From Labrys sedimenti (GTDB lineage Bacteria > Pseudomonadota > Alphaproteobacteria > Rhizobiales > Labraceae): a stretch of 64,000 bases of DNA. The stretch covers positions 620,001 to 684,000 of the forward strand of contig NZ_JAXOUF010000001.1 of NCBI RefSeq assembly GCF_034424805.1, given 5' to 3'. The notes under the pieces are model-generated. The model was not told the DNA's origin. It made no database searches and saw only the letters and a list, made by a program, of their open reading frames with translations. Each line of letters begins with the position of its first letter. Position 1 is the first letter of the stretch. The translations under genes were made by a program, and so were the position numbers. Of the stretch, positions 1 to 7,885 are shown piece by piece.

Positions 1-695
1 GTCTGAGCGGCATCGGTGCCTATGAGGGCGCGGCCGCGACGGCCGATCCGGAAGAGAGCATCCGCCGCATCGATGAATTGATGTCTCTAACGGTCGCGAC
101 ACACGAGCTCGTCCGCAGCCGTGTCGGAATGGAACGCCCCCTGATCCTGACAGCCGGCGGTTCGGTGTTTTTCGACCGGGTCATCGCGGGTCTTCGGCCG
201 ATCGGCGGCCGGGATGCTGCCACCACCCTGGTCCTGCGCAGCGGCGCGATCTTCTTTCACGACCACGGGGTCTATGAGCGCGGTCTTGCGGCCCTCGACG
301 CTCGCTCCGGCTTCGAATTGTCAAGTAAAATTGTTAGCGCCTCCAAGGGATTCAAGCCCGTTCTTCGCATCTGGTCCGAGGTGTTGTCGCGCCCCGAACC
401 CGGCCTGGCGATCTGCGGCATGGGCCTGCGTGACGTCGCCATGGATCAGGGACTGCCACGCCCACTGGCGCTCTATCGCGAGGGACGCCGTATCGGCGCT
501 CTCGATGCCGTGGCGGTTGCCCGCCTCAACGACCAGCACGCCTTCGTCACGACCGGCGGCGCGGATCTGCGCATCGGCGATGTCGTCGAATTTGGCCTGT
601 CGCACCCCTGCACCTGCCTCGATCGGCATGCCCTCGTCTATGGCCTCGATGCCGATGTCACGGTGACCGACGTCTTTGCCACCTCCTTCGGCTAA
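1..695 (+). CDS. D-threonine aldolase / D-serine dehydratase-like PLP enzyme (3' part)
   Basis: The reading frame is open from the left edge, so only the C-terminal part (about 231 codons) is present; the first full codon is at position 3. It matches the C-terminal region of fold-type III PLP enzymes of the D-serine dehydratase-like/D-threonine aldolase group, which cleave or deaminate D-hydroxy-amino acids. The GIGAYEG segment near the edge and the C-terminal metal-binding stretch LSHPCTCLDRH (His and Cys ligands) are visible. The catalytic lysine domain lies outside the window. A RidA protein, a zinc deacylase and a D-aminoacylase follow on the same strand, which suggests an operon for a D-amino acid derivative. 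The exact substrate cannot be read from this fragment. Confidence 0.8.
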   Translation, partial: LSGIGAYEGAAATADPEESIRRIDELMSLTVATHELVRSRVGMERPLILTAGGSVFFDRVIAGLRPIGGRDAATTLVLRSGAIFFHDHGVYERGLAALDARSGFELSSKIVSASKGFKPVLRIWSEVLSRPEPGLAICGMGLRDVAMDQGLPRPLALYREGRRIGALDAVAVARLNDQHAFVTTGGADLRIGDVVEFGLSHPCTCLDRHALVYGLDADVTVTDVFATSFG

Positions 696-745
696 GGTTT
701 CGAAGGGACCCATATTTTCACGACTTTACAAAGGATTACGTAAAA

Positions 746-1090
746 ATGATCATGCGGTATCAGAAAGGCTCGCGCATGAGCCAAGCGGTCAGCTATGCCG
801 GTCTCGTCCATATCGCTGGCCAGGTTGCCGATAACCGCAAGGCCGGCATCGAGGCCCAGACGCTGGACGTACTTTCCAAGATCGATGCTCTTCTCAAGGA
901 AGCAGGCACGGATCGCTCGCGCCTTCTGGCCGTCAATGTCTTCCTGCCCGCCATCGTCGACTTCGACGCCATGAACGGCGTCTACGATGCCTGGATCGAT
1001 CCGGCCAATCCGCCGGCGCGCGCCTGCGTCGAGGCCCGGCTCGCCGACCCGGATCTGCGGGTCGAGATGACGGCCATCGCGGCTCTGTAG
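746..1090 (+). CDS. RidA family protein (reactive enamine/imine deaminase)
   Basis: This 114-residue protein belongs to the YjgF/YER057c/UK114 family. RidA-type members hydrolyse reactive 2-aminoacrylate and related imines released by PLP enzymes. The family signatures are present: HIAGQVA in the N-terminal half and PARACVEARLA near residue 90, where the conserved arginine binds the substrate carboxylate. I take the ATG at 746 because AAAGGA lies about ten bases upstream; ATGs at 752 and 776 are alternatives. It sits 50 bp after a PLP aldolase/dehydratase-type gene, an expected partner, and 13 bp before the deacylase. A second RidA gene lies at 14488. Confidence 0.9.
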   Translation: MIMRYQKGSRMSQAVSYAGLVHIAGQVADNRKAGIEAQTLDVLSKIDALLKEAGTDRSRLLAVNVFLPAIVDFDAMNGVYDAWIDPANPPARACVEARLADPDLRVEMTAIAAL

Positions 1091-1103
1091 AAAGCTCTCC
1101 GCC

Positions 1104-2114
1104 ATGCATAGCGGCCTCGTCCATACCCTGGATTTCGACGCCGATGGCCGCCAGAGCGCCCATCTGAGCATTCCCTATTCCATCGATCGCTCACCCTATT
1201 ATCAGATCAAGATCCCGATCCTGCGCGTGCGGAACGGGGCGGGGCCGAGCCTCCTGCTGATGGCCGGCAATCACGGCGACGAATATGAGGGCGAACTGCA
1301 GCTGGCGCGCCTGATGCGGCGCATCGATCCGGCAGCGATCCGGGGCAGTGTCACCGTCCTGCCTGCTGCCAATCTGCCCGCCGTCATGGCAGCCAGGCGC
1401 TGCTCGCCCTTCGACGGCGGCAATCTCAATCGGGCCTTTCCCGGCGATCCCATGGGAACGCCGACCGCGCGGCTCGCCTATTTCCTCGAACACGAACTGT
1501 TCCCGCGCCACGAGGTGCTGCTCGACATTCATTCCGGCGGCACCTCCATGGCGCATCTTCATTGTGCCCTGATCGAGCGCCAGCCTGACGCGGAGCGCTC
1601 CATTCGCGCCAAGACCCTGCTCAGGGCGATGGCACCCAGCCATGCCTTCATCGCCGACAATGGTTTGCATTCGCCGACCTCCATGGGAGCCGCCATGCGC
1701 GCCGGCATCATCGGCCTCAGCGGCGAGTTCGGCGGCGGGGGCACGGTGACGCCGGCCAGCATGGCGTTCACGGCGCGATCGATCGACAATCTGATGCTGG
1801 CGCTCGGCATCATCGACAGTCCCCTGCTGGGCAGTGACATCAGCGCCAAGCCGGGCTTGCAGCTGCTGTCGCTTTCACGCCATAGCCAGGGCATCTATGC
1901 CATGCGTCGAGGCTGGTTCGAGCCGGCCGTCGAACTCGGGGCCCGGGTTGCGGCCGGCGACCTTGCCGGCTGGTATCACGATCTCGAACGCCTGGAACAG
2001 CCGGAGGAAGCGCTGCGCTTCGCCGAGGGCGGCATCGTGATCTCGCATCGGCTGCATTGCGACAGCCAGGCCGGCGACTGCCTGATGCAGGTGGCCGAAC
2101 CGATCGAGGATTGA
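1104..2114 (+). CDS. Succinylglutamate desuccinylase/aspartoacylase-family zinc deacylase (DoeB paralogue)
   Basis: This 336-residue protein is of the AstE/AspA (M14-like) family, which removes acyl groups from N-acyl amino acids with one zinc ion. The ligand motifs are visible: NHGDEYEGE (His and Glu) near residue 55 and LDIHSGG (His) near residue 140. The segments GNLNRAFPG and the N-terminal LDFDADG block are shared with the ectoine-pathway deacetylase encoded at 29012, so the two are paralogues. Being next to a D-aminoacylase and a D-amino acid PLP enzyme, it more likely acts on an N-acylated D- or modified amino acid than on acetyl-diaminobutyrate. That substrate assignment is inference. 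Confidence 0.85.
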   Translation: MHSGLVHTLDFDADGRQSAHLSIPYSIDRSPYYQIKIPILRVRNGAGPSLLLMAGNHGDEYEGELQLARLMRRIDPAAIRGSVTVLPAANLPAVMAARRCSPFDGGNLNRAFPGDPMGTPTARLAYFLEHELFPRHEVLLDIHSGGTSMAHLHCALIERQPDAERSIRAKTLLRAMAPSHAFIADNGLHSPTSMGAAMRAGIIGLSGEFGGGGTVTPASMAFTARSIDNLMLALGIIDSPLLGSDISAKPGLQLLSLSRHSQGIYAMRRGWFEPAVELGARVAAGDLAGWYHDLERLEQPEEALRFAEGGIVISHRLHCDSQAGDCLMQVAEPIED

Positions 2115-2227
2115 GGCGTTTTGCGATTTGGTGGAATCGCCAAGAGGCGTAAACACGTCGAGGCAAAGGGCATAGGCAAGGTGGTGTTTCCTCCCAACGC
2201 TCCTTGCTCCAGAAAGGACCAGGCGTC

Positions 2228-3817
2228 ATGGCCGATACACTCATCCGGGGCGCACGCATCATCGACGGCACGGGAGCGCCCTGGTATCGCGGCGACGTGC
2301 TGATTTCGGGCGGCGCCATTGCCCGTATCGGCCAGGACCTCAAGGCCGGCGATGGGGCCGCGATCGTCGATGCGGCCGAGCGCTATCTCGCGCCCGGCTT
2401 CATCGATGCCCATTGCCATGATGACCTCATCTTCCTACGCGAGCGGGACCGGCCGGAAAAGGCGCTGCAGGGCGTCACCAGCATCGTGGTCGGCAATTGT
2501 TCCTTCTCGCTTTATCCGGCGGTGCCGGCTTCGCGCGAAAATCTGCGGTTGCATTTCTCCGGCCTGCTCGGCGAGACCCTGGACAGCGAGATCTTCGCCG
2601 ACCTCGATGGCTATCGCCAGGCGCTGACGGGGGAGGGCATTGCACTCAATCTGGTGTCGCTGGTCGGCCATGCCGCGCTTCGCCTCGCGGTGATGGGTCA
2701 TGAGCGCCGCCCGGCCAGCCCCGCCGAGATCGAAGCAATGTGCACGCTGCTCGCCGCCCAGCTCGACCAGGGCGCCGCTGGCCTCTCGCTCGGCCTCGTC
2801 TATCCGCCGAGCGCCTTTGCCGAGGAGGACGAACTCTTTGCGCTGGGAGACACCGTGCGCAGCCATGGCAAGGTGCTGGCAGCCCATGTCCGCTCCTATG
2901 AGGCCGGCCTGATGGATGCCATCCGCGAGTTCGGCGGCATTCTCCGGCATTCCGGTTCGGCGGGCCTGCTGTCGCATCTGCAATCGGCCGGCCGGCCGAA
3001 CTGGGGCCAGATCCCGGCGGCGATCGAACTGCTCGAAGGCATGCGCTGCGAAGGCATCGACATCAGTTTCGACATGTATCCCTATCCGGCCGGCAGCACC
3101 TGGCTGCTGCAATTGCTGCCGCCTGCCGCCATGGATGGCGGGCTTGATGGCCTCAAGGCCCGCCTGCGCGATCCCACCCAATTGGCAATCCTGCGCGAAT
3201 GGGTCGAACATGGCGGCCCTGCCTTCCATGGCCAGAGCAAGGTGTCGCTGATCGGCTGGGGCAATGTCCGCCTGTCCGCCGTAGGCAGCGCCGAGCTCAA
3301 GCGCCTGGAAGGCCTCGACATGGAGAAGGCCGCGGGTGAGCTCGGTGTCACGCCTTTCGACCTGATGCTGCGCTTCGTCGAGGAGGATGACGGCCAGACC
3401 GGCATCATCCTGTTCCAGCTCGATGAGGACGATCTGCACGCCGCCTGCTGCAATCGGCTTTACATGGCCGGATCCGATGGCCTGCCGCGGCCGGGCTCCA
3501 AGCCGCATCCGCGCGCCTTCGGCACCTTCCCGCGCATTGCCGGGCCGCTCCGGCGCGACAAGGACTGGTTCAGCCTGGAAGACGCCGTGCGCCGCATGAC
3601 GTCCGTGGCCGCGCAGCGCTTCCAGCTCTCGGACCGGGGCCTGGTCCGTCCCGGACTTGCCGCCGATCTCGTGCTGTTCGAGGACGCCATCACCGACCGA
3701 GCGACCTTCGAGAACTCGACCCAATTGCCGACCGGCATTTCCCATGTCTGGGTAAACGGCGGAACCGTGGTTGCCGAGGGGCGCCAGACGGGCGAGCGGC
3801 CGGGCAGGGTGCTCTAG
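2228..3817 (+). CDS. N-acyl-D-amino-acid deacylase (D-aminoacylase), amidohydrolase family
   Basis: This 529-residue amidohydrolase hydrolyses N-acyl-D-amino acids to the free D-amino acid and a carboxylate. The N-terminus MADTLIRGARIIDGTGAPW is the family's opening beta-sandwich strand, and GFIDAHCHDD (near residue 67) supplies the HxH metal ligands. The C-terminus has the typical RMTSVAAQRFQLSDRG and ADLVLFE segments. Length fits the family (about 480-530). I chose the ATG at 2228, with AGAAAGGA just upstream, rather than an earlier in-frame ATG. The 3' end overlaps the convergent gene by four bases. It closes the D-amino-acid operon. Confidence 0.9.
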   Translation: MADTLIRGARIIDGTGAPWYRGDVLISGGAIARIGQDLKAGDGAAIVDAAERYLAPGFIDAHCHDDLIFLRERDRPEKALQGVTSIVVGNCSFSLYPAVPASRENLRLHFSGLLGETLDSEIFADLDGYRQALTGEGIALNLVSLVGHAALRLAVMGHERRPASPAEIEAMCTLLAAQLDQGAAGLSLGLVYPPSAFAEEDELFALGDTVRSHGKVLAAHVRSYEAGLMDAIREFGGILRHSGSAGLLSHLQSAGRPNWGQIPAAIELLEGMRCEGIDISFDMYPYPAGSTWLLQLLPPAAMDGGLDGLKARLRDPTQLAILREWVEHGGPAFHGQSKVSLIGWGNVRLSAVGSAELKRLEGLDMEKAAGELGVTPFDLMLRFVEEDDGQTGIILFQLDEDDLHAACCNRLYMAGSDGLPRPGSKPHPRAFGTFPRIAGPLRRDKDWFSLEDAVRRMTSVAAQRFQLSDRGLVRPGLAADLVLFEDAITDRATFENSTQLPTGISHVWVNGGTVVAEGRQTGERPGRVL

Positions 3818-5016
3818 GAGCTGTCGACTTTCGACGCGATAGCGGTGACGGCGGCGCGTACCCAATCGAGCCGCTTGGCGGGTATCAGGCCGTAATTGTA
3901 GAAATTGATGCCTTCGGCACCGGCGGCCACGGCCGCCTGCACCCGCGCGACCAGGTCGGCGGCACTGCGGTTCTCCGGATAGAACACCCGAAAACCGGCT
4001 CCCAGGAATTTGCCGGGAGCCAGGGTCTTGCGGCCCGCGGCAAGCACCTCGCCGATCTCGTCGGGCGACATGTCGTAGCAGCACAGGATGAGGCCGTCGC
4101 ATATCTCGCCCACGGCGGTGTGATCGACGCCGCCGAGCCAGCCATCCTTGAGGTCGATCAGTACGATCTTGGTGGAGGGATCGGCCTTCTGCCGGATCTC
4201 GCGGATCAGGCTGGTCACCGGTTCGCTGCGCCAGGCCAGGAAAGCATGCAGTTCGGGCCAGGCCTTGAAGGCATCGATGCCGGTGGCGGGAAAGTTTGGG
4301 AATTGCCGCTCCGGGGTTTCTCGCTCGCATAAATCGACGATGAAGCGCCGCACGGTCTCGCGTGCGGCCGCCCCGTCGACACCGGCCCGCGAAGCCCTTG
4401 CCAGGCAGTGGCCGCAAAAGCAGAGCGACAGCAGGAAGTCATCCTCGGCATTCAGGCCGACGCCATCCTTCTCATGATGATATTCATGCGCAAAACCCAT
4501 GAAATTCGGGCTTTCGAGTTCCAGCATGTCAGGCTTGTAGGTCCGCGTGACATCCTCGACCAAGGTCACCACATAATCGCGCGCCGCCGGGCTCGACGGG
4601 CACAGATTGTAGTAGTTGGGGTTGCCGAAGGCATTGCGCGTGACGTGGCCGGGATGAAGCATGCCGAGCCGCGTATTGTGCAGGCACACCGTCCAGCAGG
4701 AGACCCGGGGGCCGCCAAGGGCGCGCTGCTCCACCAGGGCTGCCAGCATGTCGCCGCGCTCGGCGAGGTTTCGCGCCACCAGCGGCCGGATTTCCTTGCC
4801 CTGCCACAGCCGTTCATCCGGCCTGAAATAGATCGTGCCGTCCTCGGGGAAATAGGCCTTTCCGACAGGGCTGCGGGGCTGCAGGAAGCGGCCGGCGTGA
4901 TAGGACGTCGCCAGCGAGATCGTGTTGAGGCCGGCGCGATCCCGCAGGTCCGCGACAGTTCCGGCCAGCCCCTGGTCCTGGATGTCCCAGGGATAGGTCC
5001 ACATGGATAGATGCAT
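3814..5016 (-). CDS. Conserved protein of unknown function, TIM-barrel glycosidase-like
   Basis: This 400-residue cytosolic protein has no signal peptide or membrane segment. I do not recognise a named family with certainty. The layout looks like a TIM barrel: repeated strand-helix units, an ELESPNF acidic strand near residue 176, and a closing segment AAGAEGINFYNYG near residue 370 of the kind found at the end of glycoside-hydrolase-like barrels. A CFCGHC motif near residue 206 could bind a metal. Catalytic acids cannot be assigned. It is convergent with, and overlaps by four bases, the D-aminoacylase gene, so it is probably a separate transcript. The start has a GGAG sequence upstream. Confidence 0.6.
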   Translation of the reverse strand: MHLSMWTYPWDIQDQGLAGTVADLRDRAGLNTISLATSYHAGRFLQPRSPVGKAYFPEDGTIYFRPDERLWQGKEIRPLVARNLAERGDMLAALVEQRALGGPRVSCWTVCLHNTRLGMLHPGHVTRNAFGNPNYYNLCPSSPAARDYVVTLVEDVTRTYKPDMLELESPNFMGFAHEYHHEKDGVGLNAEDDFLLSLCFCGHCLARASRAGVDGAAARETVRRFIVDLCERETPERQFPNFPATGIDAFKAWPELHAFLAWRSEPVTSLIREIRQKADPSTKIVLIDLKDGWLGGVDHTAVGEICDGLILCCYDMSPDEIGEVLAAGRKTLAPGKFLGAGFRVFYPENRSAADLVARVQAAVAAGAEGINFYNYGLIPAKRLDWVRAAVTAIASKVDSS

Positions 5017-5268
5017 GGTCGTTCCGCTCCGGCGTTCTGCAATCCGACGAAATTTTCGAAAGACGCAAAATCGTTTTTGAACAAGAGATTACGGCAAGAT
5101 CTTCCCTCATCGATGCACGTCTTGCCCGGATCGAGTCGAATCGTCTGAGGATAGAATTCGAGCTGCGCCGGAACCAAGCGGAATGTGCCCCCCGCAGCGA
5201 AAAACCGCAGGACTTTGGCGGCCGGGTATGGCGGCATTGGTGGGCACTGTCCGGACGAAGTCGATTGC

Positions 5269-6450
5269 TCAAGCCTTGGCGGGGACCGACCGTTTCAGGA
5301 ATGGGGGACACAGGAGATAGAGCAGGGCACCTGCCAGCCAGGCCCAGCCGCTCCAGGAAGCCAGGGAGGCAGAGTAGATCGCGGTGAAGAGCAGGGGGCC
5401 GATGATGGATGTCAGGCTGGTGAGGGCCGATAGCGATCCCTGCAACCGGCCTTGATGGTTCTCGCCGACCTCCCGCGACAACATGGCCTGAAGGGCAGGT
5501 GCGCCGATGCCTCCTGCCGCCAGCGGGATCATGATGGCGAATGCCATCCAGCCTTGCGTGGCGAAGGCCAGCAGCACATAGCCGAGTGCGTCGGCGGACA
5601 TGCCGAGGATGATGGCACGGTCTTCGCCGAGCCATTGGGCCAAGGGGCCGGTCACGAACCCCTGGGCGACGGCGTGGAGAATGCCGAAGGCGGCCAGGGA
5701 CAGCCCCACAGTGCCCGTATCCCAATGGAAGCGGCTTTCGCCGAACAGGACCCAGATCGACCCAGGCACCTGGCCGACCAGTTGCATGACGAAGAACACC
5801 GCCATCAGGGCCATTACCACCGGCAAGCCACGCACCCAACGGAAGGAGGCAATGGGATTGAAGGCCGCTCGGGAGAGAGGCCGGTGCTCGCCTCTATGGG
5901 TTTCAGGCAGGAGCAGGAGAGCGAGTAGCCCATTGAGGCCGTTCAGGCCGGCAGCCATCAGGAAGGGGGCATGCGGGGAAAAGCCCCCGAGCAGGCCACC
6001 GAGGGCGGGCCCGCCCACCAGGCCGAGGCCGAAGAACGCGCTCATCAGGCCGAAGCGCCGCGCACGCCGATCCTCCGGCGTGATGTCGGCGATTGCAGCA
6101 CCAGCCACGGCCGCTGTCGCACCGGTGATGCCGGCAACGGCCCGCCCGACATAGAGCACCCACAAGACCGGTGCCGTCGTCATGATGGCATAGTCGACGG
6201 TCGCGCCCGCCAGCGAAGCCAATAGCACGGGGCGGCGGCCGAAACGGTCCGACAGGGCCCCGAGGGCTGGCGCGCACAGGAACTGCATCAGGGCATAGAT
6301 GGCCAGCAACACGCCATAATGTCCGGCCACCGCATCGGCATGGACGAGATTGCGCAGGAGTTCGGGCAAGACCGGCATGACCAGGCCGATGCCGATGGCA
6401 TCGAGGGTGACGACGCCCAGTATGAGCGGTAAGGCGAATTTGGTTGTCAT
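5269..6450 (-). CDS. tetA: Tetracycline efflux MFS transporter, TetA type
   Basis: This 393-residue, 12-helix major facilitator protein closely follows the class A/C TetA proteins, which exchange a Mg-tetracycline complex for a proton at the inner membrane. Visible landmarks are LDAIGIGLVMPVLP in helix 1, the loop 2-3 motif GALSDRFGRRPVLL, AGITGATAAVAGAAIAD in helix 5, and GGIGAPALQAMLSR late in the protein. The ATG at 6450 is preferred over an upstream in-frame ATG because it starts the normal TetA N-terminus and leaves the operators outside the gene. It is divergent from tetR with two operator palindromes between, so repression relieved by tetracycline is expected. Chromosomal genes of this kind can have other native drug substrates. 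Confidence 0.9.
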   Translation of the reverse strand: MTTKFALPLILGVVTLDAIGIGLVMPVLPELLRNLVHADAVAGHYGVLLAIYALMQFLCAPALGALSDRFGRRPVLLASLAGATVDYAIMTTAPVLWVLYVGRAVAGITGATAAVAGAAIADITPEDRRARRFGLMSAFFGLGLVGGPALGGLLGGFSPHAPFLMAAGLNGLNGLLALLLLPETHRGEHRPLSRAAFNPIASFRWVRGLPVVMALMAVFFVMQLVGQVPGSIWVLFGESRFHWDTGTVGLSLAAFGILHAVAQGFVTGPLAQWLGEDRAIILGMSADALGYVLLAFATQGWMAFAIMIPLAAGGIGAPALQAMLSREVGENHQGRLQGSLSALTSLTSIIGPLLFTAIYSASLASWSGWAWLAGALLYLLCPPFLKRSVPAKA

Positions 6451-6476
6451 CGGCACGCGGGGGCCCGTTCGATATG

Positions 6477-6495
6477 AATTTATCATTGATAAATT
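6477..6495. promoter_or_regulatory. tet operator, perfect palindrome
   Basis: A 19-base perfect inverted repeat: nine-base arms AATTTATCA and TGATAAATT around a central T at 6486. Its core ATCATTGAT is that of the classical tet operator (TCTATCATTGATAGG). It lies 27 bp upstream of the tetA start, where bound TetR would block tetA transcription. Confidence 0.88.
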
Positions 6496-6506
6496 ACGTC
6501 ATAAAA

Positions 6507-6521
6507 CTTATCGTTGATAAA
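6507..6521. promoter_or_regulatory. Second tet operator, imperfect
   Basis: CTTATCG-T-TGATAAA is the same palindrome with two mismatched positions, centred at 6514. This is 28 bp from the centre of the first operator, close to the spacing of the two operators in Tn10-type tet systems. It faces tetR, so autoregulation of tetR is likely. Confidence 0.8.
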
Positions 6522-6643
6522 TGGTCAAGCCGGTGATGAACGGACCCGGCTTACTGAATCGGGATCGATGGGGTAGTTCTCCATGGCCGCATCGCCGTTC
6601 CGGAGGCCGGCGCCTTCTGGAGGCGATGCTGGGGAAGGACGCC

Positions 6644-7258
6644 ATGGCGAAGCTGCAGCGCGAAAAGGTCATTCGAGCCGCACTCGATCTCTTGAACGAG
6701 GTCGGTGTCGATGGCCTGACCACCCGCAAGCTGGCCGACCATCTCGGCGTGCAGCAGCCGGCGCTCTATTGGCATTTCAAGAACAAGCGGGCCCTGCTCG
6801 ATGCCCTGGCCCATGCCATGCTTGCCGAACGGCATACGCATGCGGTGCCGAAGCCGGGTGATGATTGGTGTTCCTTCGTCACCGGTAATGCCCGCAGTTT
6901 CAGGAAGGCCTTGCTTTCCTATCGTGACGGTGCGCGCATCCATGCGGGTACCAGGCCCAACGGGTCGGAAACCGCAAATGCGGAGACGCAACTGCGCTGC
7001 CTGACCGAGGCCGGGTTCACCACGGCCGACACCACCTATGCGCTGATGACCATCAGCTATTTCGTGGTCGGCTCGGTGATGGAGCAGCAATCGGCGCAGG
7101 CGGACAAGGCCGAGCGCGGTGACATGCCTCCTCCGGCAGGGACATCGCCTCTGCTGGCAGAGGCCATGGAGACTTTCGATCGGGATGGCTTCGAGGTGGC
7201 GTTCGAACGCGGACTGAGCTTCATCATTGCCGGCATGAGGGAGAGATTGCAGCGATGA
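6644..7258 (+). CDS. tetR: Tetracycline repressor TetR
   Basis: This 204-residue repressor matches class A/C TetR. The helix-turn-helix spans residues of GLTTRKLADHLGVQQPALYW followed by HFKNKRALLDALA. The drug-binding core carries LLSYRDGARIHAGTRP and TYALMTISYFVVGSVMEQ. An in-frame ATG at 6521 would place the start inside the second operator and add 41 residues unlike TetR, so I use the ATG at 6644, preceded by GGGGAAGGA. It controls the divergent tetA and itself. Its stop codon overlaps the start of the next gene (ATGA), so the two are probably translationally coupled. Confidence 0.92.
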   Translation: MAKLQREKVIRAALDLLNEVGVDGLTTRKLADHLGVQQPALYWHFKNKRALLDALAHAMLAERHTHAVPKPGDDWCSFVTGNARSFRKALLSYRDGARIHAGTRPNGSETANAETQLRCLTEAGFTTADTTYALMTISYFVVGSVMEQQSAQADKAERGDMPPPAGTSPLLAEAMETFDRDGFEVAFERGLSFIIAGMRERLQR

Positions 7259-7797
7259 ACGCGATCGAGCAGGGACGTGCCTTACGCCGGCTACGCATGC
7301 TCAGGGGCATCAAGCAGAGCCACCTGGCGGAATTGCTCGGCGTGGACCAGGCCAGTATTTCCCGCTGGGAAAGAGGCGGCATGCCGCTCGGGCCAGATCG
7401 CTGGGCGATGGTCCTGGATCTGCTTGCCGCATCACCGGCTTCGGCTGGAGATGCCGCCTTGAAGCGCCTGGTAACGTCTTCGAGTGCCAAGGTTCATCTC
7501 ATCTGCGACGATAGCCATCGCCTGCTGGCCGCCTCCCAGCCGCGGCAGGCCGAATGGCATGCCGATTTGCCCGAACTGATCGGCAGGTCACTGCTACCCT
7601 ACGCCTCGGATGAAATCCTGGCGGCGGAGGAAGGGCTCTTCGCGCGCGGCTGGCATGAAGGCTATCTGGCCTCGCTGACGCTGGAGACGGGAGCCAATCA
7701 TGATGCTGTCCTGCCGATCGAACCGAGCCGTGTGTTGTGGGAACGCGTGGCGCTGGCGGACGGCAGCGCGGGACGGCTGGTCACTACCATCGGCTGA
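7255..7797 (+). CDS. XRE-type helix-turn-helix regulator
   Basis: This 180-residue protein has an N-terminal lambda-repressor-like domain (residues about 5-58; GIKQSHLAELLGVDQASISR marks the recognition region). The C-terminal domain of about 110 residues has no motif I recognise and could be a small sensor domain. The start overlaps the tetR stop by four bases (ATGA), so it is probably made from the tetR transcript. It is not part of classical tet modules; what it regulates is unknown. Confidence 0.75.
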   Translation: MNAIEQGRALRRLRMLRGIKQSHLAELLGVDQASISRWERGGMPLGPDRWAMVLDLLAASPASAGDAALKRLVTSSSAKVHLICDDSHRLLAASQPRQAEWHADLPELIGRSLLPYASDEILAAEEGLFARGWHEGYLASLTLETGANHDAVLPIEPSRVLWERVALADGSAGRLVTTIG

Positions 7798-7885
7798 CCT
7801 CGCGCGCTTGCATATTTTATGCGTGGCCAGCCCAGCTTGCGATCGTTAGTCATCGGCGCCGAATGCCAATAGCGGATACTTCACC

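Noticed and set aside
2435..4417. 660-codon minus-strand frame
   Set aside because: It is antisense to the D-aminoacylase gene for most of its length and out of frame with the real minus-strand gene at 3814-5016; composition reflects the GC-rich complement.
6521..6643. Upstream start for tetR at 6521
   Set aside because: It would begin inside the second tet operator and add 41 residues not found in TetR proteins; the ATG at 6644 gives the standard N-terminus and has a good ribosome-binding site.
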